DNA of 64,000 bases from 39-52-133 sp036523795 (GCA_036523795.1 DATDDN010000093.1:1-64000); one strand, 5' to 3'. Numbered from the stretch's first letter, positions 1 through 8,238 are shown. Made by a program: numbers and translations. Notes: a model not told the origin generated them from the sequence alone.

Positions 1-196
1 GGATTTCGTTGAGCCACATCTTGCGGTGCAGATTGCCGTGTTCGGGATCGTCGAACAGCTTGGAGCGGATGCGCTTGATCGCCACGTTGCGCTGAAAGAA
101 GGTGTCATAGGCCAGATGCACCGTGCCCATCGCCCCTTCCCCCAGTTCACGCTGCATTTCAAAGCGTGTGCGGAAATTGCCTACATGTTTTGCCAT
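1..196 (-). CDS. Serine/threonine protein kinase, N-terminal part (runs off window)
   Basis: The first 196 bases read on the minus strand from an ATG at 196 and stay open to the window edge, giving about 65 residues. The product shows the glycine-rich ATP loop of Hanks-type kinases (GEGAMGTVHLA, near residue 18) and the VAIK motif with the ATP-anchoring lysine near residue 35. These are subdomains I and II of a eukaryotic-like Ser/Thr kinase, which would phosphorylate protein substrates from the cytoplasmic side. The catalytic loop and any C-terminal sensor lie outside the window, so full function and length cannot be judged. Confidence 0.8.
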   Translation of the reverse strand, partial: MAKHVGNFRTRFEMQRELGEGAMGTVHLAYDTFFQRNVAIKRIRSKLFDDPEHGNLHRKMWLNEI

Positions 197-301
197 AGCC
201 GTCCAACCCGCTCCCTGATCGCCGTGACTTCGACTGTTATGGGCATAACTCTAGCAGGAACAGGGGAAACTGGCATTCTGGAATGCCGCTGAACTGGGCA
301 A

Positions 302-332
302 GAAAAAGGGGAAGGCGCCAGGCCTTCCCCTT
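302..332 (-). terminator. Intrinsic terminator of the tRNA operon
   Basis: Positions 306-316 and 322-332 form an 11-bp perfect stem with a 5-nt loop. Read on the minus strand the stem is followed by a short U-rich run. It lies directly downstream of the minus-strand Gly-Cys-Gly tRNA genes. Confidence 0.75.
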
Positions 333-337
333 GGGAT

Positions 338-413
338 TGGAGCGGGAAACGAGGCTCGAACTCGCGACCTCAACCTTGGCAAGGTTGCGCTCTACCAACT
401 GAGCTATTCCCGC
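338..413 (-). tRNA. tRNA-Gly (GCC), copy 1
   Basis: On the minus strand a 76-nt cloverleaf runs from GCGGGAA to TTCCCGC plus discriminator U and an encoded CCA. The anticodon loop reads TTGCCAA, giving anticodon GCC for glycine, and the T loop is GTTCGAG. It appears identical to the second copy at 583-658. Confidence 0.95.
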
Positions 414-446
414 ATTGGGCGCTGCATATGCAGCACGCCTGCTGAC

Positions 447-520
447 TGGAGGTGCGACCCAGAGTCGAACTGGGCTAACCGGATTTGCAATCCGGGGCAT
501 AACCGCTTTGCTATCGCACC
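447..520 (-). tRNA. tRNA-Cys (GCA)
   Basis: This is a 74-nt minus-strand cloverleaf with acceptor GGTGCGA / TCGCACC, discriminator U and encoded CCA. The anticodon loop is TTGCAAA, so the anticodon is GCA (Cys). It sits between two tRNA-Gly copies, which resembles the enterobacterial glyW-cysT-leuZ grouping except that the tRNA-Leu here is divergent. Confidence 0.95.
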
Positions 521-551
521 ACAAAAACACGGCTACATGATACAAAAATTA

Positions 552-576
552 TGGGAAAGCCGAACAAGCTTTCCCA
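552..576. other. Spacer hairpin between tRNA genes
   Basis: A perfect 9-bp inverted repeat (TGGGAAAGC at 552-560, GCTTTCCCA at 568-576) with a 7-nt loop lies between tRNA-Cys and tRNA-Gly copy 2. There is no U-run, so it is more likely a processing hairpin of the polycistronic tRNA precursor than a terminator. Confidence 0.5.
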
Positions 577-582
577 GGAATT

Positions 583-658
583 TGGAGCGGGAAACGAGGC
601 TCGAACTCGCGACCTCAACCTTGGCAAGGTTGCGCTCTACCAACTGAGCTATTCCCGC
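583..658 (-). tRNA. tRNA-Gly (GCC), copy 2
   Basis: A 76-nt cloverleaf with the same sequence as the copy at 338-413, anticodon GCC and encoded CCA. It is the first tRNA of the minus-strand operon and lies just downstream of a near-consensus promoter. Confidence 0.95.
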
Positions 659-674
659 AAAAAACGAAGTCCGC

Positions 675-702
675 ATTATAGGGATATTCGTCCGCGTGTC
701 AA
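675..702 (-). promoter_or_regulatory. Sigma-70 promoter of the Gly-Cys-Gly tRNA operon
   Basis: On the minus strand a perfect -35 (TTGACA, 697-702) and a perfect -10 (TATAAT, 675-680) are separated by 16 bp. They lie about 17 bp upstream of the first tRNA. This is the strongest housekeeping promoter match noticed in the window. Confidence 0.85.
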
Positions 703-771
703 TAAAAACGCGACAGCAATTTTACTTTCGCTGCAAATCATGTCATCCGGGCAGCTTTCAGCCATCCTCTG

Positions 772-777
772 TATAAT
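772..777 (+). promoter_or_regulatory. -10 element of the tRNA-Leu promoter
   Basis: A perfect TATAAT stands 51 bases upstream of the tRNA-Leu gene. No convincing -35 hexamer lies at 16-18 bp spacing, so only the -10 is called. Confidence 0.5.
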
Positions 778-827
778 GCGCGCCTGCGCCATTGGCCACT
801 AGGCTTGTACGCGCAGCCTTATACTTC

Positions 828-916
828 GCCCGGGTGGTGAAATTGGTAGACACAAGGGACTTAAAATCCCTCGGGGGGAAACCTCTGTACCGGTTCGATT
901 CCGGTCCCGGGCACCA
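828..916 (+). tRNA. tRNA-Leu (UAA)
   Basis: An 89-nt type-II tRNA with acceptor GCCCGGG / CCCGGGC and encoded CCA. It has a long variable arm, and the anticodon loop CTTAAAA gives anticodon TAA. Its last 55 bases (862-916) are repeated exactly at 3500-3554, which marks it as the attachment site of an integrated element. Confidence 0.96.
862..916 (+). repeat. attL-like direct repeat (3' end of tRNA-Leu)
   Basis: These 55 bases, from the anticodon loop to CCA, match 3500-3554 exactly. The bases on both sides differ (T versus C before; TACG versus GATT after). An exact tRNA 3'-end duplication of this size is the classic footprint of tyrosine-recombinase integration. Confidence 0.9.
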
Positions 917-963
917 TACGTCGGTAGCACTCGCCAACCTTAGGCAATTCAAAAACGATTTCA

Positions 964-1011
964 GAACAACTAAACAACCACCAGCTAAAGCTGGTGGTTG
1001 TTTAGTTGTTC
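964..1011. terminator. Long perfect hairpin, probable bidirectional terminator
   Basis: A 48-nt perfect palindrome has an arm of about 22 bp on each side of a TAAA loop. The inner part (ACCACCAGC / GCTGGTGGT) is GC-rich and is flanked by T-rich sequence on one strand and A-rich sequence on the other, as in a bidirectional terminator. It lies between tRNA-Leu (+) and the end of the HEPN gene (-). Confidence 0.65.
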
Positions 1012-1030
1012 TACGCCAGCAGCTTGTGAA

Positions 1031-1468
1031 TTATTTTACGATTCTTAACGTCGGCTTACTTTGCTGAGTAGTCCCATTATTAGGCGTAGACTGAGGGGGC
1101 GGCTTCAATTCCTCACCCGCGATTACCGAGAACAAATCCTTGGCCGCGTTTAGCTGTAGCGCACTTGCATCTGACTTCAATTCGTCCCGAATAAAGTAAT
1201 CAGCAATTTTCCGGCGGGAGTACATAGATTTTATCTTCCCGCCAATTTTTCGCTCTATGGAACCATTATTTCCCATCATGAGCTGCTTGATGTATCGCGC
1301 ATGCACCCCAATATTTTCATCCGAATTTTCAGGTTCAATTAGCTCACAGGCTCGATGATAAGCAGCGTAATAGGCGCGGGAAATTACATTTCTTTGTGTC
1401 ATTTCATCATTGCCAGAGCTAGCAAGCGAAGTCGCACTGTTCAAGAAGTCAATTGGTTTAACGCTCAT
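1031..1468 (-). CDS. HEPN-domain protein (candidate RNase effector)
   Basis: This 145-residue protein has SRAYYAAYHRA near residues 30-40, the helix that carries the R-X6-H type motif of HEPN domains. Many HEPN proteins are metal-independent RNases in toxin-antitoxin and phage-defence systems, and others are only structural. The C-terminal 25 residues are polar and proline/glutamine-rich. I chose the ATG at 1468 because it begins at the canonical HEPN N-terminus and overlaps the end of the upstream TPR-like gene by 11 nt; an ATG at 1501 is possible. The overlap implies translational coupling. Whether it cuts RNA cannot be told from sequence alone. Confidence 0.65.
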   Translation of the reverse strand: MSVKPIDFLNSATSLASSGNDEMTQRNVISRAYYAAYHRACELIEPENSDENIGVHARYIKQLMMGNNGSIERKIGGKIKSMYSRRKIADYFIRDELKSDASALQLNAAKDLFSVIAGEELKPPPQSTPNNGTTQQSKPTLRIVK

Positions 1469-2207
1469 GTTGTGAACAGGTAATGAAAAGGACATCATCA
1501 ACTACAGAGTATGACTCTTCAGCAATTCGATCATTAATCAAATTTTCAATCCTTGAGACGCGTTCAATGTCATCAGGGATTCCGATCTCGTAAAAGATCA
1601 CACCATCCTTTACTAATCTACGATTAAATTGTTGAGTTAACCCAGATTCGTACACAACGTCCGTTGCGAGTTCAACACGTGACGCGAGTTGATCCCATGT
1701 CACGCTATTGGTTCTCATGATATCCTCAATAGCGTTCAACTCAAGCTCCAGTTTTGAATCAACAAAAGGGGTTCCCAAAGCCTTGCAGTGAGCTTCCAGA
1801 CTACGGACACCTTCCACATCGAAAGCTTCTTTATGAAACTTGATCGCTTCATAAAGAAGAGAGATATCGTCCGGGATATGTTCTACGACTTCATCAACGT
1901 ATTTAACTGCCTCACCGCAACGATGAAGGTTATTAAGTGCCGATGCATAATTCCTGACCGTCCATAAGTCTCTACCACTGCACTTAATTGCTGCGCTAAA
2001 CATCCTATCAACTTCTCTTAGGTCCGCACGCAACGCAGCAATCATACCTAGGACAGTATAAGCCTCGTTATAGCAGCCAATTTCCTTCAATTTGTTGGCT
2101 TCATCAACAACCTCATTGAGCCGCTCTTGATTCACGCCAGAAGCCAGCATCACATTGATTGACTCAATGAGTTCACTCGCTTTTCTTTGGGGTGTTGGAG
2201 CAGCCAT
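1458..2207 (-). CDS. TPR-like protein, partner of the HEPN gene
   Basis: The 249-residue product is predicted all-helical, with repeating units of about 34 residues between residues 20 and 150 (for example NEAYTVLGMIAALRADL and ALNNLHRCGEAVKYVDEVV). This is typical of tetratricopeptide repeats. The C-terminal 100 residues are less repetitive and resemble nothing I recognise. No catalytic motif, signal peptide or membrane span is visible. It overlaps the HEPN gene, so the two are probably made together. By analogy with other HEPN pairs it could be the sensor or antidote, but that is inference. The start at 2207 is preferred over 2252 on protein grounds; neither has a clear ribosome-binding site. 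Confidence 0.55.
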   Translation of the reverse strand: MAAPTPQRKASELIESINVMLASGVNQERLNEVVDEANKLKEIGCYNEAYTVLGMIAALRADLREVDRMFSAAIKCSGRDLWTVRNYASALNNLHRCGEAVKYVDEVVEHIPDDISLLYEAIKFHKEAFDVEGVRSLEAHCKALGTPFVDSKLELELNAIEDIMRTNSVTWDQLASRVELATDVVYESGLTQQFNRRLVKDGVIFYEIGIPDDIERVSRIENLINDRIAEESYSVVDDVLFITCSQHER

Positions 2208-2310
2208 TATTAAAATATAACAAATTGAATTGCGTTTCTTGGTTATACGCACACATCCAATGGCGCACCGCCACTTTTACTTATATGCAGATACCGATCA
2301 ATCAGACACT

Positions 2311-2853
2311 TTATGCTGCAAAACATCCGTCATGTTTGATCTCAGGCGCAACCTTTGCAAGATCTGGGTCAGACAAAGAGATCAGAGCTCGCACCCTACG
2401 CTCAAGTGACTTATATACGCTAGCCAGGTACATAAACGGGATAAAATAAATCACCCATCCAGCACTGTTTGCCGCCAATACCTCTAGTGACAGCTTGATA
2501 CTCCTCTTGCGAATCTCCCCCATTTCAGGAAACACACAGTCATCCAGTATTTTCTGACGAGCCACCAGCCGAGCCTTTAATTCTGGATCACTCTCAATCG
2601 CCAGCTTAATGTGGGCGACAGTTGTCACCTCAATTCTCGGCAATGCATGAATGATTGAATTAATAGAGTCCTGCAGATAATTAAAATGCTTATTGTCTAG
2701 CTGCTCACCATGGTTCATTTTCAAGGTGCGCAACTCATCACGCAAAGCGAATAGTCTGAACCTGATAGACAACCGCCAAGATGGAGCGACAATTGATTCG
2801 TACACAAAATGAAATACCGCCAATAGCATTATGCTAAGCAATAGGTAACTCAT
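2311..2853 (-). CDS. Island membrane protein A (unknown function)
   Basis: The 180-residue protein has an N-terminal hydrophobic helix (about 2-18), a central charged helical region, and a second hydrophobic segment near 130-146 (AGWVIYFIPFMYLASVY). A Shine-Dalgarno GGAGG precedes its ATG, and the ATG overlaps the stop of the upstream gene as ATGA. It is probably an inner-membrane protein with a cytoplasmic or periplasmic coiled region. I do not recognise the family. Confidence 0.6.
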   Translation of the reverse strand: MSYLLLSIMLLAVFHFVYESIVAPSWRLSIRFRLFALRDELRTLKMNHGEQLDNKHFNYLQDSINSIIHALPRIEVTTVAHIKLAIESDPELKARLVARQKILDDCVFPEMGEIRKRSIKLSLEVLAANSAGWVIYFIPFMYLASVYKSLERRVRALISLSDPDLAKVAPEIKHDGCFAA

Positions 2854-3224
2854 AGAGCCTCCTCGCTTGATTTGATCAAACCATTTCCAATTTTCGAGCC
2901 TTGTGCGATGGTCCGCACTTCACTAATGCGACGCATCTCATTTGTGATCATTTGGCGCTGCCATTTTGTATGGAAGTACCAGCCACCAAAACCAAATACA
3001 GACAGGAAATAGCCAACCAGTTCCGAGCGGTGCAACATGCCCAGTACTTCAAACACCAGTTTACTAACATCCTCCGACGGCATCTTAGAGATTACTAGCA
3101 CACCAATCGCTGCCATTACCGCAAGTGGGAACTGACCCTTATTAATCGATGCGACAAAGATGTCTCTGACCGCGTGCCAAAATCCGATCTGGACTGTTGG
3201 ATTCTTGTCTTTTGACTTCGCCAC
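2850..3224 (-). CDS. Island membrane protein B (unknown function)
   Basis: This 124-residue protein has two likely membrane helices (about 33-47 and 68-86) and a charged C-terminus. It overlaps membrane protein A by four bases (ATGA), so A and B form a coupled pair. They lie upstream of the TPR-like/HEPN pair on the same strand and could supply the membrane arm of a single four-gene system. No family was recognised. Confidence 0.6.
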   Translation of the reverse strand: MAKSKDKNPTVQIGFWHAVRDIFVASINKGQFPLAVMAAIGVLVISKMPSEDVSKLVFEVLGMLHRSELVGYFLSVFGFGGWYFHTKWQRQMITNEMRRISEVRTIAQGSKIGNGLIKSSEEAL

Positions 3225-3499
3225 AGAAATTTTGTTGATTTATTAATCGAATAGGCCTCCAGATTAAACCTATAGCGACCATCCTGCAACAGCCCATTAT
3301 GCTCCAGACAATCACCCGCCGTCCTACAAGGCCGGGAAGCAACAACGAGGCCAGCACCACAACTAGGGTACAATCCGCGCTCACATTGCTCCCAAAAAGA
3401 AACGCCGCAACCGATAAGGGCTACCAGGCGCAAAAAGTGCATTTTTGCGGAACAAAGAGATCCGCAAGCACCTAACTAAACCAAAACTACTTAATAACC

Positions 3500-3554
3500 T
3501 AAAATCCCTCGGGGGGAAACCTCTGTACCGGTTCGATTCCGGTCCCGGGCACCA
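3500..3554 (+). repeat. attR-like direct repeat (truncated tRNA-Leu copy)
   Basis: This is an exact 55-base copy of 862-916. It carries only the 3' half of tRNA-Leu and cannot fold into a tRNA. It marks the right end of the island and lies 12 nt before the rep start codon. Confidence 0.9.
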
Positions 3555-3566
3555 GATTCAATCCAA

Positions 3567-5555
3567 ATGCTAAGCAAACTCAATCCTGTCCAACGCGAAG
3601 CCGTCACCTACCTGGATGGCCCCCTGCTGGTGCTCGCCGGCGCCGGCAGCGGCAAGACGCGCGTGATTGTGCACAAGCTGGCCTACCTGGTGGAAAAGTG
3701 CGGCTACGACCCGCGCAATATCGCGGCCATCACTTTCACCAACAAGGCCGCCAACGAGATGCGCGAGCGCGTCGGCCACCTGCTCTCCGGCAAGGACGCC
3801 AAGGGCATGACCATCTGCACCTTCCACGCCCTGGGCATGCAGATCCTGCGTGAAGAAGCGCACCTGCTCGGCTACAAGAAGCAGTTCTCCATTTTCGACA
3901 CCGCCGACACCGCCAAGATCATCAGCGAGCTGCTGGGCAGCCCGGACAAACAGGACATCCGCATGGCGCAAAGCATGATGTCCAACTGGAAGGCCGGCTT
4001 CATCTCGCCCGAGCAGGCCACCAGCCTGGTCGAGACCGAGGCCGAACAGCGCATCGCCCTGCTCTACGCGCGCTACCAGGAAACGCTGCGCGCCTACCAG
4101 GCCATGGACTTCGACGACCTGATCCGCCTGCCGGTGGACCTGTTTCAGCAATTTCCCGAAGCACTGCTGCGCTGGCAGCAGCGCCTGCGCTACCTGCTGG
4201 TGGACGAGTACCAGGACACCAACGACTGCCAGTACCAGATGATGCGCATGCTCGCCGGCTCGCGCGCCGCGCTGACGGCGGTGGGCGACGACGACCAGGC
4301 CATCTATGCCTGGCGCGGCGCCAGCACCGCCAATCTGCACAACCTGCAGAAGGACTACCCCAACCTGCGCGTGATCAAGCTGGAGCAGAACTATCGCTCC
4401 TCGCAGCGCATCCTGCAGAGCGCCAACCACCTGATCAAGAACAATACCAAGCTGTTCGAGAAGAGCCTGTGGAGCGAACACGGCCTGGGTGACCAGATCC
4501 GCATCTTCGCCGCCAGGGACGACGAAAACGAGGCCGAGTCGGTGGTGCTGCGTCTGCTGGCGCACAAGTTCGAGCACAACACAAAATTTTCCGACTACGC
4601 CATCCTGTATCGCAGCAACCACCTGTCGCGCATCTTCGAGGAGCAGCTGCGCGCGCAGAACGTGCCCTACACCGTCAGCGGCGGTACCTCCTTCTTCGAT
4701 CGCGCCGAAATCAAGGACATCGTCGCCTACCTGCGCCTGATCGCCAACCCCGATGACGATCCCGCCTTCGTGCGCGCCATCACCACGCCCAAGCGCGGCA
4801 TCGGCAACCAGACCCTGGAGAAACTGGCCAGCTACGCCGGCACCCGCAACATCAGCCTGTTCGAGGCCGCCTTTGAACATGCCATGGAAGAGCAGCTGCA
4901 GCCACGCCAGCACGAAGAGCTGATCACCTTCTGCAACTTCATCAACCGCATGCAGGAGCGCGCCGGCAAGGAAGAATGCGACCCGGTGCTGACCGACCTG
5001 ATGAATGCCATCGACTACGAGGCCTGGCTGTTCGACAGCCATGAGCCGCGCCAGGCCGAGACAAAATGGTCCAATGTGAGCGACTTCATCGGCTGGATCA
5101 AGCGCAAGTCGGCTGCCGACGAAAAGACGCTGCTGCAGATGACACAGACCATCGCCCTGATGAACCTGCTGGAAGGACGCGAAGAGCAGGTGGATGCCGT
5201 GTCGCTCTCCACCCTGCACGCGGCCAAGGGCCTGGAATACGGCCACGTGTACCTGGTCGGCGTGGAGGAAGGCATCATCCCGCATGAGCGCAGCGAAACC
5301 CCGGAGCAGATCGAGGAAGAACGCCGCCTGATGTATGTCGGCATCACGCGCGCGCAGCGCTCACTGCACATCAGCCACTGCCTCAAGCGCAGGCGCGGCA
5401 AGGAGTGGCAGACCTGCGAAGCCAGCCGTTTCCTCAAGGAGCTGCCCACCGATGACATCGTGTATGCCGGCGCAGTACCAGCCGGCACTGCACCGGAAGT
5501 GAGCAAGGATGAAGGCATGGCCAGACTGGCCAGGCTCAAGGCGATGCTGGGCTGA
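3567..5555 (+). CDS. rep: ATP-dependent DNA helicase Rep (UvrD/Rep family)
   Basis: The 662-residue protein has the full set of superfamily 1A helicase motifs: Walker A AGAGSGKTRVI near residue 25, Walker B LVDEYQDTN near 210, the QNYRSS motif III/IV region near 275, and the C-terminal STLHAAKGLEY motif near 550. Rep unwinds DNA 3' to 5' and clears proteins from replication forks. Its length matches Rep (about 670). It starts 12 nt after the truncated tRNA-Leu copy with no obvious ribosome-binding site. Before the island inserted, it was probably read from the tRNA-Leu promoter. It is convergent with the next gene, with one base between the stops. Confidence 0.92.
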   Translation: MLSKLNPVQREAVTYLDGPLLVLAGAGSGKTRVIVHKLAYLVEKCGYDPRNIAAITFTNKAANEMRERVGHLLSGKDAKGMTICTFHALGMQILREEAHLLGYKKQFSIFDTADTAKIISELLGSPDKQDIRMAQSMMSNWKAGFISPEQATSLVETEAEQRIALLYARYQETLRAYQAMDFDDLIRLPVDLFQQFPEALLRWQQRLRYLLVDEYQDTNDCQYQMMRMLAGSRAALTAVGDDDQAIYAWRGASTANLHNLQKDYPNLRVIKLEQNYRSSQRILQSANHLIKNNTKLFEKSLWSEHGLGDQIRIFAARDDENEAESVVLRLLAHKFEHNTKFSDYAILYRSNHLSRIFEEQLRAQNVPYTVSGGTSFFDRAEIKDIVAYLRLIANPDDDPAFVRAITTPKRGIGNQTLEKLASYAGTRNISLFEAAFEHAMEEQLQPRQHEELITFCNFINRMQERAGKEECDPVLTDLMNAIDYEAWLFDSHEPRQAETKWSNVSDFIGWIKRKSAADEKTLLQMTQTIALMNLLEGREEQVDAVSLSTLHAAKGLEYGHVYLVGVEEGIIPHERSETPEQIEEERRLMYVGITRAQRSLHISHCLKRRRGKEWQTCEASRFLKELPTDDIVYAGAVPAGTAPEVSKDEGMARLARLKAMLG

Positions 5556-5556
5556 T

Positions 5557-8238
5557 TCAGGCGGAGAGCAACTGCAGTCCCGGCAATGCCTCAAACTGCT
5601 CGGGCGGCACGGGTCGCGAGAACAGGAAGCCCTGCGCATAGTCGCAACCGATGGATTTCAGCAGGTCGCACTGCTCCTGCGTTTCCACCCCTTCTGCCAC
5701 CACCTTCAGATCCAGCTTGTGTGCCATTACCACGATCGCTTCGCACAGCACCAGGTCGTCCGAGCCGCGCGTCAGGTTGCGCACAAAGACCTGGTCTATC
5801 TTGATGTAATCGATGTCCAGTTTCTTCAGGTAGGACAAGGACGAATAGCCTGTGCCGAAATCATCCAGTGCAACCTGGATGCCTGCGTCGCGGAAATCCA
5901 GCAGCTGGTCGGTCACATCCGTATCCGTGTTCAGCAGCAGGCCTTCGGTAATCTCCACCACGATGCTCCGGCCCGGCAGACCCAGCTTCTGCAGGTAGTA
6001 GATCCATGAGGAATGCTTGCCGATTTCGTTGTGAAACTGCACCGGCGACTTGTTGATGCTGACCTGGAATTCGGGATGCAGGGATCTGCGCCACAAGGCC
6101 ACCTGCCGCGTTGCCTCGCGGAACACCCAGTTGCCGATCTCCATGATCATGCCGGTATCCTCGGCGATGGAAATGAAATCGATCGGGTTGACCAGTCCCA
6201 GCTGTGGGTGCTGCCAGCGTATCAATGCTTCCGCCTTGTGTATCTGTCCGTTCGAGAGATCCACGATGGGCTGGTAATGCAGCAAAAACTGCTGTGCGGC
6301 GATGGCCTTGCGCAGATCGGCGGTCGTGCGCAGTCGCTGCTGCATGGCCTCCTGCATGGCCCGGGTGAAGTAGTGGCAGCGGTTGCGCCCTTCGCTCTTG
6401 GCGACATACATCGCCTGGTCCGCATTCTTGAGCAGTGCCTCCACTTCCTTCGCATCGTTGGGATACAGCGTGATGCCGAGACTGGCCGAGACATAGACCT
6501 TTTCCTCACTCAGCACGAAAGGGGCTTCCATGGCGGCAAGAATCTCCACGCTGACACGCTCGATGGTGGCGCTATCCTCCAGCTCACCCAGAATGATGGT
6601 GAACTCATCGCCGCCCATGCGCGCCACGGTGTCCGTTTCGCGTACACAGCGCAGCAGGCGGTGTGACGCCTCCACCAGCAGGCGGTCGCCTGTATCGTGC
6701 CCGAGGCCGTCGTTCACCTCCTTGAAGCGATCCAGATCGAGGTAGATCAGCGCCATCGGCAAACCGGAACGATGTGACTTCTTGATCTCCTGCTCCAGGC
6801 GGTCCATGAACAGGCGGCGGTTGGGCAATTGCGTCAATGGGTCAAAATTGGCCTGGTGCTGGATCGTTTCCTCCGCCAGCTTGCGCTCGGTGATGTCGCT
6901 GAAGGTCGCCAGCAGGCGCGAGCCGGCCCACGAGCCGGCCAGAATGACATGGATCGCCTGCCCGTTCTTGCAGGTAATGGTCTGCTCCATCGGCGGCATG
7001 GGAGTCTTGTTCTGCCGCGACCTGATCACTTCTGCCTCCCACAGCTTCTGTGCTTTTTCCCGCTGCATCGGCTCCGGGAAGGCGTGCAGATACCACTGTT
7101 CGACGGTCGGGACATCGGCAAGCGTATAGCCGAACATCTTGATGAATTTCGGATTGGCGTATTCGATCACACCCTCCTCGCTGGCCCAGGCAATGCCCAC
7201 CTCCGACGAGTCCAGCATCACCTTCAACTTGGTCTCGCTCTCGCGCAGGCGCTCGTTGGCTTCGCGCGTTTCCCGCTCGGATACCACGAGCTTGCGCACC
7301 AGCGGTGTCACCAGCCAGCTCAGCAGCATCATCGCGCCGGCCACCAGCACCATCAGCAACGGGATGATGATCTTCAGCTGCTCATGCACCGGGCCGTACA
7401 ATTCCGCTTCATCAATCTTCAGCACCATCCCCAGTCCCATCGTCCCGACCGGCGTGTAGGCCGCGACAACAGGCTCCTTGCGGTAATCGGACGTGGTGAC
7501 AACACCGGTTTTGCCATCCAGCGCAAAGCTCATGGGCAGCTCATGTCCCCTGAAAATTCGCGGCATGCGTGGTGTCACGCCGCGCGCAATGGTCAGCGGA
7601 AAACACTGCATATCCGCCTGCAGCGGCCCGCACACCGCCAGCTCGGCCGATTTACCCGTGGATTTGGCCTCACTGATGGCCTCATCAAGCTGCGGCATGT
7701 TGATTTCGACGATAATCTGGCCAAGATGCTGCCCCTGCTGGTCGCGGATCTCGGCACTGGTATGCAGCACATATTGCATGTCCCACAGCAATGAAGCGGG
7801 GATGGGCGTATTCAGGGGCACACTGAGCTCGGGGGCAGAAATGAAGTTGCCCAAGCGCCCCGTCTCATGGCCATGCGCATCGTATATGGCCGCCGCCTCG
7901 TAGCCCATGCGCTGCAGCGACTGCGCAATATCGCGCAGTGCCACATGTTCCTTGCCATGGTCGACCTGGCTTCTTAGCTGCTGCAGGAAGCGGATCAGAT
8001 TGGGGCGGGTGGTCAGCGCCTGTGTGGCACTGATGTTCTGTTCGATCTGGCTGGCGAAATAGCGCTGGTTGTTCTGCAGCGAAGATTCCAGACTACGCAC
8101 CAGGATGGATTCTGCCTGGTGCTGCATGATCAGGTACACCAGATAGCCCGTCACGACGGTCAATCCGGCCAGTATCAGGCCGCCGACCAGGCTGATTCTC
8201 AAGTCATCAATTTTGCTGCTCAAGTAGTTCCGGGGCAT
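5557..8238 (-). CDS. Membrane-bound PAS-GGDEF-EAL cyclic-di-GMP protein
   Basis: The 893-residue protein has a membrane helix near 18-38, a periplasmic sensor region to about 287, a second helix near 288-310, a PAS domain near 335-455, a GGDEF domain (intact MGGDEF near 542) and an EAL domain (intact EALIRW near 670, DDFGTGYSSL, and EGVET near 845). Both active-site signatures are present, so it could make or degrade cyclic di-GMP in response to a periplasmic signal. The net direction cannot be predicted. It is a single-gene unit convergent with rep. Confidence 0.9.
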   Translation of the reverse strand: MPRNYLSSKIDDLRISLVGGLILAGLTVVTGYLVYLIMQHQAESILVRSLESSLQNNQRYFASQIEQNISATQALTTRPNLIRFLQQLRSQVDHGKEHVALRDIAQSLQRMGYEAAAIYDAHGHETGRLGNFISAPELSVPLNTPIPASLLWDMQYVLHTSAEIRDQQGQHLGQIIVEINMPQLDEAISEAKSTGKSAELAVCGPLQADMQCFPLTIARGVTPRMPRIFRGHELPMSFALDGKTGVVTTSDYRKEPVVAAYTPVGTMGLGMVLKIDEAELYGPVHEQLKIIIPLLMVLVAGAMMLLSWLVTPLVRKLVVSERETREANERLRESETKLKVMLDSSEVGIAWASEEGVIEYANPKFIKMFGYTLADVPTVEQWYLHAFPEPMQREKAQKLWEAEVIRSRQNKTPMPPMEQTITCKNGQAIHVILAGSWAGSRLLATFSDITERKLAEETIQHQANFDPLTQLPNRRLFMDRLEQEIKKSHRSGLPMALIYLDLDRFKEVNDGLGHDTGDRLLVEASHRLLRCVRETDTVARMGGDEFTIILGELEDSATIERVSVEILAAMEAPFVLSEEKVYVSASLGITLYPNDAKEVEALLKNADQAMYVAKSEGRNRCHYFTRAMQEAMQQRLRTTADLRKAIAAQQFLLHYQPIVDLSNGQIHKAEALIRWQHPQLGLVNPIDFISIAEDTGMIMEIGNWVFREATRQVALWRRSLHPEFQVSINKSPVQFHNEIGKHSSWIYYLQKLGLPGRSIVVEITEGLLLNTDTDVTDQLLDFRDAGIQVALDDFGTGYSSLSYLKKLDIDYIKIDQVFVRNLTRGSDDLVLCEAIVVMAHKLDLKVVAEGVETQEQCDLLKSIGCDYAQGFLFSRPVPPEQFEALPGLQLLSA

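Larger units (their letters stand above)
862..3554. mobile_element. Small integrase-less genomic island at tRNA-Leu
   Basis: The element of about 2.6 kb is bounded by exact 55-bp copies of the tRNA-Leu 3' end. The interior is visibly more AT-rich than the flanking housekeeping genes and all its genes lie on the minus strand. They are a HEPN-type protein, a TPR-like protein and two membrane proteins. No integrase, excisionase or transposase was found. The element is therefore either non-autonomous (mobilised in trans) or has lost its integrase. Removing it would put tRNA-Leu 12 nt upstream of rep. Confidence 0.8.

Noticed and set aside
3142..3384. Possible 80-residue hydrophobic ORF at the right end of the island
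   Set aside because: It overlaps membrane protein B out of frame, has no ribosome-binding site, and another frame (3116-3442) is equally open.
3570..5285. A 571-codon open frame antisense to rep
   Set aside because: It is an exact shadow of the helicase gene in high-GC sequence, with low-complexity composition and no motif; rep has every expected motif.
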